Assembly: GCA_000953735.1 (NCBI GenBank) | Contig: LN554852.1 | Span: 2,057,846 to 2,121,845 of the forward strand | DNA length: 64,000 nt | Source: Moritella viscosa | Lineage (GTDB): Bacteria > Pseudomonadota > Gammaproteobacteria > Enterobacterales > Moritellaceae | Direction: 5' to 3' | Shown here: positions 8,784 to 17,829 of the stretch, one piece after another | Layout of the letters: every line of letters starts with the position of its first letter | Position numbering within the stretch: position 1 is the first letter of the stretch | Position numbers and translations under genes: made by a program | Notes under the pieces: model-generated | Told to the model about the DNA's origin: nothing | Databases searched by the model: none | The model's input: only the letters and a program-made list of their open reading frames with translations

Positions 8784-11185
8784 GTTTAATTAAGGAAATC
8801 GAACAAACACCAGATAAGTTAAAATCCTTATCAAAGGAAGATCTGTCATCAATTGTTACATCTAGTGTGAATTCAGACAATATGGCAGCACTTAAAGTGT
8901 TATTTAAGAATTATACCAATGTTTATAATTATGACGGCTTTCAACCATACTGGCTGAAAAGTGATTTCTATGATGCTGTATGGGAAATCAAATTCAAAGG
9001 TAAATCAAAGAGAATTATTAATTGGGCTGATGTTACATTAAACGACGGAATCAACTTAACTCATTCCAAGCATCAAGGTCTATTGAGCACAATTAAACTT
9101 TGGATTAATAGCTTAGATAACCCCAAATATACATCAGGTAGACAGCTCTGTTCTGAAATTATATCTGCACGCATATCCAAAATATTACATATTTTCAACT
9201 GGTTTTTGTTAAACCAAGATTCTTTGAGTTTGTCCGAGCAAGGACTTATGTTAATAGATAAATCTGTGTTGTGGTCATTAATCAGAAGAAGAACTGAAAG
9301 TGATGATATATGGCTTGTTTTCTACGACTATATCAACGAAATTAAGAAATATTTGGTAGAAAGTATTAAGAATATCAGTGACGATGAAGCTAACGTACTA
9401 GTCGACAAATATCCACACTTAATAAAGCCCACTTTTAAAGATGACATTATCTTCTTTGATGATAACTTGGATAGAATAAAGGCGTGTTGTCACCTATCTA
9501 AAATAGGTTATTACACTTCTTTCTCTGGATTCGTGAATTCAAACGGTATCCCCTTACGCCTTTTTGAGACCGTGTATAAAGGCAGGGTTATAAACATAAG
9601 AAACTCAATAACAATTTTCGACGAATTTAGGCTTAAAGAACCGTTTGAGTTGCACGAATACAAGAATTTCAATTTCTTCAAAGATGCTGAAATAGATAGC
9701 GTTACTGCTGGTTCGATACTTGAGTTATGTGTGGTTTTGAGGCGATTACCATTAATCACAAAAGAGTATCCAAATGATTCAATCATGGTGAATATTGATG
9801 AATTCAAGGACATTAACGCAAAAAGTATTTTATCTAAATACACCATCAAAGGTGATGGCCGTACACCAACTTTACCTGCTGAATTTGTTTTTAGAATGAT
9901 CAAAGACACTTACGAATTTGTACATGACAATATGGACAACATACTAAGTAATGTCATGAAGATAATTGATAAAGCAAGGGAGTCCCCAACTGAAAGAGCA
10001 CCCAACTCATACAGGACAGATGTATTGAAAAAATACAATGAAACTGACGATTTAGATCAAGGTTGCAGCGATTACCGAAACCTATTTCTGCATTACACAT
10101 CAAGAGATCTTATTTCAGAAGAAAATAAAGCCATTGGTGTGAAGAATACATTAATTTTAAATCGAAAAGAAACAGAGGATAGGTTTGAGCGAATAAGGAA
10201 TAACGAAAGCCTTTTTCACCTTTACACTGTGTTAATAGGGAGTCTCCAAATCCTAATTGGAGCCATCACAGCACGTAGACAAGGTGAAATGACAGACCTA
10301 AAACCATACGGCAATCTTTACCCTGATATTAACCCCTTATCGGCAGAAGGTGAGAATACTGACTACAGTGTGTATTTTTACATCAGAAAAACAGGTGTTA
10401 ATGGAATTGTTTCCACAAAAGAAACCGTTAAAAGACCAGTACCAAGATCGCTTGCTAGATTCATCTATAAACTTGAGCAATTCAATAAAATGTACATCAA
10501 TATGGTTGGTGGTTATGTTAAAAATTTTTCATTATTTGGCAATCTTAACCACTCTCAAGCAATTTTAACGAAACCGAATGCAACGCAATACAATAGAGCC
10601 CTATCTCTGGCTTGTGATTATTTTGAAACATCAATCGTAAACATTGGTGAAGGTGAGCTTAGGCGTGTTTATATCAGGCAACACATGCTGCGTAGATTCT
10701 TCGCAATGGTTTTCTTTCACACTAAGCGCTTTAAAGGATTGGACACTCTTAGGTGGATGCTTGCACATTCTGACATTGAGCACCTACATAGGTACATCTC
10801 CGAAACAAACAGTGGTAAAGTTTTAGACGGTGTGAAAGCTAGTGTTATGGTTCATGAATTAAAAAATAGTGTTGGTGAGGTTTCTGAGATCGAAAACCTG
10901 GACAAGCTAGAAGAAGTTATTGCTAAGGAGTATGGCATATCTGATTATGGTTCTGTTCTTGTTTCTACACTCCAAAATGCGGCAGTTGACTATGATGATG
11001 AATCTTATTCTTTAGATCCAAGCCTAGAAGTAATTAAGGCTCAATCTGAACTTGAAGGAAAGGTTTACCAACTTTTGCAAAATGGAGTGATTGACTTGCA
11101 GCCTACTTTCTTTAAAGACTACGATGATGACGGTAACGAAATAAACAGCTATACGCTGGCGATGACCGTCAAGGTAGGTTGTTAA
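8774..11185 (+). CDS. Large tyrosine recombinase, second gene of the module (GmtZ-like)
   Basis: 803 residues. The catalytic set is readable: box I arginine in ITARRQGEMTDL, box II HMLRRFFAMVFF (HxxR), then LRWMLAHSDIEHLHRYIS with the third histidine and the tyrosine. The long N-terminus is unassigned. The start ATG 8774 has AAGGAGAA upstream and overlaps the previous gene; its stop overlaps the start of the next. In size and position next to a small helical protein and a 450-residue integrase, it resembles the integrase component of Gamma-Mobile-Trio islands, which carry defence and T6SS cargo in Vibrio and other gammaproteobacteria. The name is tentative because I cannot align it. Confidence 0.65.
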   Translation: MSLSLIKEIEQTPDKLKSLSKEDLSSIVTSSVNSDNMAALKVLFKNYTNVYNYDGFQPYWLKSDFYDAVWEIKFKGKSKRIINWADVTLNDGINLTHSKHQGLLSTIKLWINSLDNPKYTSGRQLCSEIISARISKILHIFNWFLLNQDSLSLSEQGLMLIDKSVLWSLIRRRTESDDIWLVFYDYINEIKKYLVESIKNISDDEANVLVDKYPHLIKPTFKDDIIFFDDNLDRIKACCHLSKIGYYTSFSGFVNSNGIPLRLFETVYKGRVINIRNSITIFDEFRLKEPFELHEYKNFNFFKDAEIDSVTAGSILELCVVLRRLPLITKEYPNDSIMVNIDEFKDINAKSILSKYTIKGDGRTPTLPAEFVFRMIKDTYEFVHDNMDNILSNVMKIIDKARESPTERAPNSYRTDVLKKYNETDDLDQGCSDYRNLFLHYTSRDLISEENKAIGVKNTLILNRKETEDRFERIRNNESLFHLYTVLIGSLQILIGAITARRQGEMTDLKPYGNLYPDINPLSAEGENTDYSVYFYIRKTGVNGIVSTKETVKRPVPRSLARFIYKLEQFNKMYINMVGGYVKNFSLFGNLNHSQAILTKPNATQYNRALSLACDYFETSIVNIGEGELRRVYIRQHMLRRFFAMVFFHTKRFKGLDTLRWMLAHSDIEHLHRYISETNSGKVLDGVKASVMVHELKNSVGEVSEIENLDKLEEVIAKEYGISDYGSVLVSTLQNAAVDYDDESYSLDPSLEVIKAQSELEGKVYQLLQNGVIDLQPTFFKDYDDDGNEINSYTLAMTVKVGC

Positions 11186-11697
11186 TGAACCGTAAAGAAA
11201 AAGCATTAAGAAAAGTTAGTGGTACTAAAGAGTTGTTGTTATCGATAATTGATAACCCAAGTTACTACAAGGACAGCAGTGCCATTAGAGCAGCTCTTAT
11301 CTCACAAGGGGTGTTGGCTCACTATTCAAACGATAAAATACCTGAATGTTCCTTGAATACCCTTAAAAGCGCATGTGAGCGTAATCTGGAAGGTGGTTTT
11401 GAAAAACTAGACTTGCTACGTGTCAATGCACTTAAAGAGATAGAGAAAGCGATAGAGCAAGACAAGCCAAAGAACATCACAAAGTCAGGTTTGAAGGAGC
11501 AAAAAGAGGAACTCATAAATGAGCTTTTGGCAACACGGACTGATAACTTCAATCTATCCGTTCTGATTTCCGAGTTGCGAGAACATCTAAAAGTTGCCAG
11601 CGAATCTACACTACCACTGGAGACTCGAAAAGCACGTTATGAGCAGATAAATGAGTCTATCACAGCTAAACTCGCATATATTGAGGGTGGTAAGTAA
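11185..11697 (+). CDS. Small helical protein of the recombinase module (GmtX-like)
   Basis: About 170 residues, rich in Lys/Glu and strongly helical, with no membrane segment. The N-terminal part (SAIRAALISQGVLAHYSND, then CSLNTLKSACERNLEGGF) looks like a DNA-binding or helix-turn-helix-like region; the rest should form long helices. ATG 11185 is chosen over a TTG at 11179: it has AAGGTAGG six bases upstream and overlaps the upstream stop (TAATG). Its own stop overlaps the next start (TAATG). The context between two recombinases fits the GmtX position of Gamma-Mobile-Trio elements; its biochemical role is unknown. Confidence 0.6.
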   Translation: MNRKEKALRKVSGTKELLLSIIDNPSYYKDSSAIRAALISQGVLAHYSNDKIPECSLNTLKSACERNLEGGFEKLDLLRVNALKEIEKAIEQDKPKNITKSGLKEQKEELINELLATRTDNFNLSVLISELREHLKVASESTLPLETRKARYEQINESITAKLAYIEGGK

Positions 11698-13043
11698 TGG
11701 GCATCAATCATCTACCAGATTTAACCACATGGGATTTCTATTCACCTATCACAAAAAAAATAGAGACAATTGATGCGCCTGATATGCCATTCATTACTTA
11801 TGGTAGCGGTCGACCATGTATTGAGGCTAACTTGTATTTGAATAGCCTTTTAAGAAATGGGTTATCTATAGGCACACTAAAGAAATACTCAGGGCAAATT
11901 ATTCACCTCGTACGATTTATTGAATCTCAACCGTCATTAACTTCAATCATTCGTCTGACTGATGCTTCATTCAGATTTTTTGTGAACAACCTGACCGCAG
12001 AACGAACCAAGAAAGGGACAGTTAAACGTAGTAATAATACTGTTATAGGTATTGCTAACCAATGTTTAAATTTCTTGAAATATGTCAAATATTTTCACAA
12101 CCTCAAGTGCTTCATTGGGGAAAAGCAGACAAATGCGATTCGGGTAGTAGAACGAGTTGTGAAAGTAGCTATAGGTGGTAAGCAGAAATACAAATACATT
12201 ACTGTCACAACTCATTCCTGTGTACCATCAAGAGATGCAAAAAAAAGAAGGTTGCCCGTTGGTGCAGAGAGTGCAGCAAGAGCGTGGGATTATATTCAGA
12301 ACCAAGATAACAGGGATAAACGACTACGTGACATAGCCCTCTATCAAACAATGTGTCAATTAGGTGGGCGTATTGGTGAGATACACGAACTTACGGTAGA
12401 TGACTTTAAAGAGGCACAGCGCTCTAAAGGTCATCCGTCAATAAAACTAAAAACGTTCAAGCGTGGGAAAGGACGAAAGCACAAGGCAAGGTACATTCCA
12501 GTCCCCAGAACTTTGCTAAGAGACATTAAACAGTACATTATTATCCGAGATAGAATAATCCGTGGACGAAAAATAAATGATCATGGTTATCTATTTATTA
12601 GCTTGACTACAGGTGAGCCATTAAAAGCGAAGTCATGGACTAACTTTATCTTGTCTATCAGGGATAAATTGAACCTATCTGGCGATTTACACCCGCATGC
12701 ATTTAGGCACGCATATATAACCAATATGCTAAAAGAAATCATCCTAATTCATAATGAAGTTAATAATGAGGATGACTTTAGGCGATATATTATCAATACA
12801 GAAATGTTCAAATTGCAATTACAGCAATATTCTGGTCATTCATCATTGGAGTCACTTGATACCTATATTCACTTAGCATTTTCTGAATTATCAGGAACAA
12901 CTAATACTTATAATGCAGTGATGTTAAAAAACTCTGTTGGAATATTCCAAAAGCAAATTGATGGTATTAAACGTCAAATAGATAATAAGGAGCTTAACCA
13001 AAAAAAGCCCTTGAAAATATCAGTGGTGTGTTGTCTGCGTTAA
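11697..13043 (+). CDS. Tyrosine recombinase/integrase of the module (GmtY-like)
   Basis: 448 residues, an ordinary-sized integrase with a complete R-H-R-H-Y set: GGRIGEIHELTVDDF (box I), HPHAFRHAYITNML (box II), YSGHSSLESLDTYIHLAF (third histidine and tyrosine nucleophile). An N-terminal SAM-like core-binding segment (TLKKYSGQIIHLVRFIESQP) precedes it. It is the last gene of the operon. The C-terminus is odd: after NQKK the frame ends in KPLKISVVCCLR, but a one-base shift at the A7 run gives ALENISGVLSALMSDIDAGD, stopping at 13072. The second looks more natural, so either a homopolymer deletion or a -1 frameshift on A_AAA_AAG occurs here. Confidence 0.8.
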   Translation: MGINHLPDLTTWDFYSPITKKIETIDAPDMPFITYGSGRPCIEANLYLNSLLRNGLSIGTLKKYSGQIIHLVRFIESQPSLTSIIRLTDASFRFFVNNLTAERTKKGTVKRSNNTVIGIANQCLNFLKYVKYFHNLKCFIGEKQTNAIRVVERVVKVAIGGKQKYKYITVTTHSCVPSRDAKKRRLPVGAESAARAWDYIQNQDNRDKRLRDIALYQTMCQLGGRIGEIHELTVDDFKEAQRSKGHPSIKLKTFKRGKGRKHKARYIPVPRTLLRDIKQYIIIRDRIIRGRKINDHGYLFISLTTGEPLKAKSWTNFILSIRDKLNLSGDLHPHAFRHAYITNMLKEIILIHNEVNNEDDFRRYIINTEMFKLQLQQYSGHSSLESLDTYIHLAFSELSGTTNTYNAVMLKNSVGIFQKQIDGIKRQIDNKELNQKKPLKISVVCCLR

Positions 13044-13222
13044 TGTCAGATATTGATGCAGGAGACCAGTAAGATTCGAAACCTTTTTAGAGCTCTAGTT
13101 GACTGTTATGCAAACGTATCATTTAGCCTAATATTGACACTCACTTCATCTGTTTGATATATTGTAAATCCTTCTGAAATCTGATCATGTCACTCAGGCT
13201 TATTTTTAAAATAAATGGTGTG

Positions 13223-13531
13223 ATGAGTATGAAACTTTTTAAAATATCGGTATCAAATTTAATTCGTGATTTTCGTTCAACAGACATACCCAATGTCTAT
13301 AAAGTTTACTTCGAAAATTGCGTTTCTGAGTTAGATCTCAGAGAATTATTTTCATGTGGTAAAATTTTAGCTTCTACCACATGGTTATTAAGATCTGTTA
13401 CTGATGATGCCATCGCGATCATAAGCGAAGTTGATTCACCAAAGTTTCCTAGAAAAAATGGTTATAAAACTTTTCATATCAGCTGGTCGTCAGGTGATGC
13501 TCCTGAACCATGCTTTCTAGTATTTGCATAA
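13223..13531 (+). CDS. Small hypothetical protein
   Basis: About 102 residues (ATG 13223, or ATG 13229). I do not recognise a family. It is soluble, with an N-terminal beta-rich look (MKLFKISVSNLIRDF, then YKVYFENCVSELDL) and a C-terminal KTFHISWSSGDAPEPCFLVF. No good ribosome site is visible. It follows the recombinase operon in the same direction, separated by about 150 bases, and is followed by the AAAGTGACA repeats. It could be cargo or a module accessory. Confidence 0.4.
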   Translation: MSMKLFKISVSNLIRDFRSTDIPNVYKVYFENCVSELDLRELFSCGKILASTTWLLRSVTDDAIAIISEVDSPKFPRKNGYKTFHISWSSGDAPEPCFLVFA

Positions 13532-13541
13532 CAAGGCGTTA

Positions 13542-13571
13542 CCCAAAGTGACATTCACACAAAGTGACATT
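13542..13571. repeat. Tandem pair of AAAGTGACATT motifs
   Basis: CCCAAAGTGACATT at 13542-13555 and CACAAAGTGACATT at 13558-13571, spaced 16 bases apart. They lie after the small hypothetical gene and match the motif at 6252-6265 before the recombinase operon. They may delimit the recombinase module or bind its proteins. Confidence 0.4.
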
Positions 13572-13678
13572 AAGGGTTAAACTTATTTCTGGACATTTCT
13601 GGATTAGGTCGTTTACTACATTAGTAAAGATAAATTTACTCAGATATGGCAAACTTTAAGTTGCTTGCCATATCCCCG

Positions 13679-15091
13679 CTACTTCAACGGTTTGAATCGA
13701 ACAGAAGACATTTCATAGTGCTTGATTTCACCACTATTTCGACAATAATATGCCTGGTAGAATTTAAAGTCATAATGGTTATTTTCTTTAACTTTATTTT
13801 CTATTACCTTAATGATTTGGATCTTGTCTTCATCTGATGTATTGATACCAAAAATAATCCCTTTCAATGTTTTAAAGTCATATCGGAGGGTGGTATCTGT
13901 TTGTAAGTAACTCCCGAGCATATTGCATATCAATAACCTATGCTCATTTTCGTATTTCCAATCTTTGGTTTTTTTTGTGACTGATTTATAGAAATTATCC
14001 CAATGCAGCTTCCTCCAATCATCACTGTAGTTCTGCGCTAGTGGGCTAACTATTCCATCCCATGAAAACCAACTCTTGTACGTAGAAGGCTCAGGAAGTT
14101 GAGCTATAGACTCAAAGAAGTTGATTGACTCGTACTTGTGCTCATATTCAATTGGGTAAAACTTAAATGACGATTTACCTTTAATAGATCCTTTTTTTCC
14201 CCATCCATGAATAGCTCCATCTAGAGAAAGGTGGCTATTACCACCACTATCGACTTCAGTTGAAAAAACCATGCACACACCCGTATGGTTCTTTCCATAA
14301 TTACCCCAAACAGACGAATTAGTACATTCGCTCATAAAGCATGCTGTAAACCAATCTGGGAACATCAATTGTTCCAGTTTTTTAACGTATAAACTCGTGA
14401 ACGCAGTAGTGAATAGATTTCTGCGAAACCTTGACATACCACTTAATAAAGTAAGAGCTACATTGCTTTGCTCGAAAAAAAAGGTGTTTGAGTTCTGAAA
14501 TGCACGTACTTTATCTTCTCCGTATTCAGCTTCTAATTTTTCGAGATCAGCAAAGTACCCATCATTGATTTTATTCAGGAGTGAAAAATCTATATTTTTA
14601 AATAAATTATCTGGTACAGCAGATATTTCCTCTAGTCTTTCATAGATGCAATATAGTGCAAAGGGGTGAATAATCCTCAAGTAACATTGAAGCTCACTAT
14701 CCTCAACTTTCGCTCTGTGTATAGATATCCCACTTATAAGGTTTTTGAGGTGTTCATTACCAATAAACCTCTCTGAGATCACTGAAAACTCTGCTTGGGA
14801 ATTTTCGTGTAAATCGTCAACAGTCATACGTGCATCGAAGTGCTTTTCTAAATCAAAATCATCTCCAATAATCTGAAATTCAATGATCCATTTCATCAGG
14901 CATAATAAGTAGTGATTAAAAAGGTTCGTCCAAAGAATTTCATCGCCTTGCCAATAAATATCCTTAAAGCCTTCCACGGGGTCATTAAGTAAGTGTGGTG
15001 GAGCAAAGAAGATAGACTGTCTTTCGAGTTCACTATAGTCTCCAAAAAGGTTTTCTATGGCTCGGAAACGATAAAAGGTAGCCGTTGACAT
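13679..15091 (-). CDS. DUF2971 domain protein
   Basis: 470 residues, longer than the usual 250-300 for DUF2971. N-terminal signature FYRFRAIENLFGDYSELERQ with FFAPPHLLNDPVEG; the central ACFMSECTNSSVWGNYGKNH plus TGVCMVF and the C-terminal WKYENEHRLLI are the conserved DUF2971 blocks. Biochemical function is unknown; these genes are common in accessory and defence loci. It is divergent from the AAA_13 ATPase with 376 bases between, so the two may share regulation or act together. Cys, His and acidic residues in the conserved blocks could be catalytic, but that is speculation. Confidence 0.75.
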   Translation of the reverse strand: MSTATFYRFRAIENLFGDYSELERQSIFFAPPHLLNDPVEGFKDIYWQGDEILWTNLFNHYLLCLMKWIIEFQIIGDDFDLEKHFDARMTVDDLHENSQAEFSVISERFIGNEHLKNLISGISIHRAKVEDSELQCYLRIIHPFALYCIYERLEEISAVPDNLFKNIDFSLLNKINDGYFADLEKLEAEYGEDKVRAFQNSNTFFFEQSNVALTLLSGMSRFRRNLFTTAFTSLYVKKLEQLMFPDWFTACFMSECTNSSVWGNYGKNHTGVCMVFSTEVDSGGNSHLSLDGAIHGWGKKGSIKGKSSFKFYPIEYEHKYESINFFESIAQLPEPSTYKSWFSWDGIVSPLAQNYSDDWRKLHWDNFYKSVTKKTKDWKYENEHRLLICNMLGSYLQTDTTLRYDFKTLKGIIFGINTSDEDKIQIIKVIENKVKENNHYDFKFYQAYYCRNSGEIKHYEMSSVRFKPLK

Positions 15092-15467
15092 ATTGGGTTC
15101 CGTTCTCAGTTATAGTCAAAAAAACACAATAACACAGCTTTTAATGTATGGTGCATAAGTAAAATAGAATTATAGTAATAGCTTTTTAATCATGGTCTTA
15201 TAAATGTAAAATGGACTTCGGTAAAACGGTTACCATAACTCGCAGCTTATTTTTAGACAAAGATGAATAACTCCTTCCTTCGGCCTAGAGAAAGTAGGTT
15301 AACTTGCCCCGAAGAGAAAAAGATGAGTTAGTTATTTCATTTTTAGCCTCGTTTAAGCTCTAAATTCTTAGATAGATATCGGTATCAATAAAACTCAATA
15401 TGATACCATTCCGTTTAGATTGTATGCACCTGTAGATATACTACATAACTTACTGATAAGGTGACAG
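15092..15467. other. Divergent promoter region between DUF2971 and RloC-like genes
   Basis: 376 bases, AT-rich, holding both promoters. The ATPase start at 15468 is preceded by AAGGTGAC. I saw no RNA gene or clear operator. Confidence 0.4.
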
Positions 15468-17780
15468 ATGTTAGAAAAAATCATAAAAATAGAAAATATT
15501 AAGCAATGGCAACACAAACGAGCCTTAGATCAAGGGTTTGATAAGCTTAACCTGATCTATGGTCGAAACGGCTCAGGTAAGTCCACTTTATGTAAGATCT
15601 TCAACTTCATTAACGATAATGACAAGCTAAGTATAAAAGCCCTCAAACCAATTGAATCTGATGGTAATCAAAATCTTACGCTTAGAATTGGTGGTGAAAA
15701 TGTGAACCTAAATTCTTTGCAAACTCCTCATGTTTTCCAAGTATTCAACCAAGAATTTATTGATAATAATCTCTATATCCCAAATGCTAAAGATCGTAGC
15801 CAATTATCAAATTACTACGAGTTTTCACTAGGTAGCGTGTCTGTTCAGAAAGAACAAGAAATTGACACAATCAAAGCAGAAATTGACACAATCAATGGTT
15901 TAATAAACCCTATTGATACAAGACTCTCAATAAAATTTCCCAGCAAGACGGTTGCTCAAATCCGAAAAATAAAATCGATTGCTAATGCTGACGCAGAGAT
16001 TAAAGATCTAGAAGCACAAATTATAGATTTAAAAAGTGTTGAACACTTCAGGAAACGTAAAACGTTATCACTACTAAATCTTAACAAACCTGAGTTTGAT
16101 ACGAGTATCTTTACGCTAAACATCGAGTCTTTGTCCAAAGAAGCAAAAGAGAAAGTCGATGAACACCTTGCAAAAAATCATAAAGAGCAAGATTCTTATT
16201 GGATAGAGCAAGGAACACAGTTAGTAACTGAATCAGGTGATTGCCCTTTCTGTGCTCAACCCCTTTCAAGCTCTAGTATTTTTAACCTATATCAAGATTT
16301 TATTAATGAATCTTACATTAATGCTAGTGATAAGTTTGAACTGGATAGTGGTCAGTTTGAATTAAATGTTGGTGATATAGGCTGTAAGATTGAAGATTTA
16401 GAAGAGCTAGTAAAATCCAATAAGGAAGTTATCGGAGCTTGGTCTGATCGTATCACAGGATTTAACCCTGAGTATGACTTCAAGCAACTTGATTCTTTAT
16501 CATCATCACTTCTAAGTGAATGCATAAACCTTATAAAAGAAAAGAAAAAAGATTTATTATTAGAGTCAGACTTTGCAAAGTTCAATGAACTATTCGATAG
16601 TACATTTAGTAGTTTTGAGTTTTCAACATACAATGAAATAGTAAAAGGTTTTAACGATCAAGTTACTAAATTCTTAGATAATCTAGCTACTGGCTCAACT
16701 CAAGCACTTCAAACAAAAATCAATGAGATTAAAGAAACTCAGTTACGTTTTGAAACTCAAGTTACTGCTGATTTAGATAATCATAAATCTCATACTTCTG
16801 ATAAAAATCATAAAACAAAAAAAATTAAAGAGCTTAAAGAAGAGATAAGCCAAGAGCAAGTTAATAGTATTAAAGAACATAAAGATTCTATCAATGCTAT
16901 TCTTAAAAAATTTCACTCAATGATACGAATCAAAGACCTTAATAAAGACAATAAAGGCAAAGGCGGATCGACTCGCCTAAAGTATGTCATCACGTTCATC
17001 GACAAAGAAATGTCAATTGAAAATGTGGACGATAATAAACTCATTTTTGAGCAGGTTCTAAGCCTTGGTGATAGATCTGCTCTTGCTCTAGCGTTTTTTC
17101 TATCTAAGTTTTCGAAATCAAACAGTGACAATTCAATTATTGTTTTGGACGATCCTATGTCGTCACTCGATAACTACCGTAAAGACGCAACTATCGTAGA
17201 AATTGAAAAGCTTATTAACAATGACTATCAAACCATTGTGTTTAGTCACGACCCATTCTTTTTATCCGATATTCAGAAGTACTCGATACTATCTCAGCTT
17301 ACCAAATGCTTTGAAATTGATGTTTCTTATACAAAGTCTAATCCTCTAGATCCTGATAGCTCTCAATACATTTCTAGTCAATTAGTTGATAGAAGTAACT
17401 ATGATTCTCACGTTCTTCATTCGTATCATAAAGAATACAACAAGCTATATGATTTTGTTGCTCAATCTAGAGATGAATCGAAAATTGAAATTGCTCGGTC
17501 TATACGTCCAATTCTCGAGGCTCATTTGCGTTTCCTATACCCAAGAGAATTCGATGCTAATGTTTGGTTAGGTAATATGATTACGATGATTCGAAACGAA
17601 ACAAATGAAAGTAGTCATTTTTTCGATACTCATGGACGTATAAATAAAATTACAAAAATTAATGAATTTTCTAAAGAGTTTCACCATGCTGATGGGTTCG
17701 ATACAAAAGTTCAAAACCTTGATCTTCAAACGGTACAATCCTACGCAGAAGAAACACTTCAATTCATAACGGGTATTTAA
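15468..17780 (+). CDS. AAA_13-family ATPase, RloC/PrrC-like, candidate anticodon nuclease
   Basis: 770 residues. Walker A YGRNGSGKST at 31-40; long coiled coils on both sides of a zinc-hook-like CPFC (C259, C262); ABC-type signature LSLGDRSALALAFFLSKF; Walker B IIVLDDPMSSLDN near 560 and the H-loop VFSHDPFF. This is the SMC/Rad50-like architecture of RloC. After the ATPase comes an all-helical domain with RPILE (R680, E684) and, 33 residues on, SSH (H717). PrrC-type anticodon nucleases use an Arg-xxx-Glu...His triad with similar spacing, so tRNA cleavage during phage attack is a reasonable hypothesis but not proven. It is island cargo between recombinases and CRISPR-Cas. Confidence 0.75.
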   Translation: MLEKIIKIENIKQWQHKRALDQGFDKLNLIYGRNGSGKSTLCKIFNFINDNDKLSIKALKPIESDGNQNLTLRIGGENVNLNSLQTPHVFQVFNQEFIDNNLYIPNAKDRSQLSNYYEFSLGSVSVQKEQEIDTIKAEIDTINGLINPIDTRLSIKFPSKTVAQIRKIKSIANADAEIKDLEAQIIDLKSVEHFRKRKTLSLLNLNKPEFDTSIFTLNIESLSKEAKEKVDEHLAKNHKEQDSYWIEQGTQLVTESGDCPFCAQPLSSSSIFNLYQDFINESYINASDKFELDSGQFELNVGDIGCKIEDLEELVKSNKEVIGAWSDRITGFNPEYDFKQLDSLSSSLLSECINLIKEKKKDLLLESDFAKFNELFDSTFSSFEFSTYNEIVKGFNDQVTKFLDNLATGSTQALQTKINEIKETQLRFETQVTADLDNHKSHTSDKNHKTKKIKELKEEISQEQVNSIKEHKDSINAILKKFHSMIRIKDLNKDNKGKGGSTRLKYVITFIDKEMSIENVDDNKLIFEQVLSLGDRSALALAFFLSKFSKSNSDNSIIVLDDPMSSLDNYRKDATIVEIEKLINNDYQTIVFSHDPFFLSDIQKYSILSQLTKCFEIDVSYTKSNPLDPDSSQYISSQLVDRSNYDSHVLHSYHKEYNKLYDFVAQSRDESKIEIARSIRPILEAHLRFLYPREFDANVWLGNMITMIRNETNESSHFFDTHGRINKITKINEFSKEFHHADGFDTKVQNLDLQTVQSYAEETLQFITGI

Positions 17781-17793
17781 CCAGTCCTATAGA

Positions 17794-17829
17794 GAAACCA
17801 AGTTCTACTCTTTAGTAGAACTTGGTTTC
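17794..17829 (+). terminator. Strong hairpin after the RloC-like gene
   Basis: A 15-bp perfect stem (GAAACCAAGTTCTAC and its complement) around a 6-base loop, 14 bases after the stop codon, ending in GGTTTCT. Probably the transcription end of the ATPase gene. Confidence 0.7.
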
